Origin: an uncultured Bacteroidota bacterium
GTDB taxonomy: Bacteria; Bacteroidota; Bacteroidia; Bacteroidales; VadinHA17
Assembly: GCA_903824785.1 (NCBI GenBank)
Contig: CAIJYD010000031.1
Coordinates: 1-37,062 of the forward strand
Direction: 5' to 3'
Length of the DNA: 37,062 bases
Shown here piece by piece: positions 36,732 through 37,062 of the stretch. Every line of letters begins with the position of its first letter. Positions within the stretch are counted from its first letter, which is position 1. The position numbers were made by a program, and so were the translations under genes. The notes under the pieces were generated by a model that saw nothing but the letters and a program-made list of their open reading frames with translations, was not told where the DNA came from and did not search any database.

Positions 36732-37062
36732 GAGCAATCCTTCAGAGACCATGAACTCACCCCCATCCCCTCTCTGCCTGGCAAAGAGGGGTGACTATGC
36801 AAGACAATTTACGAATGACAAGAAAGTCTCGCCGAAGGCGGATGCAGGGCTTTTTCTTTGGGCTGTTACCCTGAACGGATCAAGCGACCGCAGGGAGCAA
36901 TCCTTCTGAGACCATGAACTCACCCCCATCCCCTCTCTGCTTTGCAAAGAGGGGTGACTATGCAAGACAATTTACGAATGACAAGAAAGTCTCGCCGAAG
37001 GCGGATGCAGGGCTTTTTCTTTGGGCTGTTACCCTGAACGGATCAAGCGACCGCAGGGAGCA
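36732..37062. repeat. 163-bp tandem repeat, two full copies plus start of a third
   Basis: Copy 1 is 36732-36894, copy 2 is 36895-37057, and 37058-37062 repeats the first five bases, so the array leaves the window. The two copies differ at three positions. Each unit holds a hairpin (CCCCTCTCTGC, 36767-36777, with GCAAAGAGGGG, 36781-36791) and a GCC-GAA-GGC hairpin followed by GGGCTTTTTC. No believable gene is encoded. Two of the three differences lie in the 3-base hairpin loop (CTG against TTT). Confidence 0.85.

Noticed and set aside
36732-37062. CRISPR array
   Set aside because: The repeats are 163 bp, directly adjacent and without unique spacers, and no cas gene is present.

Overview
The window reads as a chromosomal segment of an AT-leaning Bacteroidota, probably an anaerobic or microaerophilic Bacteroidales/Marinilabiliales-type bacterium. 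The signs are a SusCDEF starch-utilisation locus, Bacteroidota-type promoters (TTTG or TTG, about 19-21 bp, then TAnnTTTG), hardly any Shine-Dalgarno sites, the type IX secretion (T9SS) translocon gene sprA, a futalosine-pathway menaquinone gene and a superoxide reductase. No rRNA is present, so the genus cannot be fixed.

Region 1 (about 100-20,045) is a complete alpha-glucan utilisation locus in two converging arms. The plus arm is susC-susD-susE-susF followed by a large GH13 amylase with a T9SS C-terminal sorting domain; a LacI-type regulator diverges from susC. The minus arm runs MFS sugar transporter, beta-phosphoglucomutase, GH65 maltose phosphorylase and two GH13 lipoproteins. The arms meet tail to tail with an 11-bp overlap of coding ends at 11,914-11,924. 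An identical 13-base sequence centred on CAAACGTTT lies upstream of both arms (1357-1369 and 20031-20043) and is the best candidate for a shared operator. The inferred path is: surface amylase and Sus binding proteins cut and capture starch, SusC/D import oligosaccharides, lipoprotein GH13 enzymes trim them, the MFS carrier takes maltose into the cytoplasm, and GH65 plus beta-PGM give glucose and glucose-6-phosphate by phosphorolysis. No GH97 (SusB-type) gene is present.

Region 2 (20,083-30,688, minus strand) is a tightly packed set transcribed pepA-like aminopeptidase, pdxA, ruvA, sprA. The sprA product is the giant outer-membrane channel of the T9SS, the system predicted to export the amylase of region 1. 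Its only credible start is TTG.

Region 3 (30,928-36,297) holds housekeeping genes: mqnC (plus), then on the minus strand tatA, rseP, dxr, an M23 peptidase and a superoxide reductase. M23, dxr and rseP are close or overlapping and look like one operon.

Region 4 (36,461-37,062) has a strong consensus promoter, an initiator tRNA-Met, a terminator and a noncoding array of hairpins that includes a 163-bp tandem repeat at 98% identity, which runs off the window end. The central locus is a recognisable starch PUL rather than a new system. Its most distinctive aspects are the T9SS amylase next to sprA, the shared operator candidate, the Fn3-like extended SusF, and unexplained inverted repeats in the regulatory gaps.
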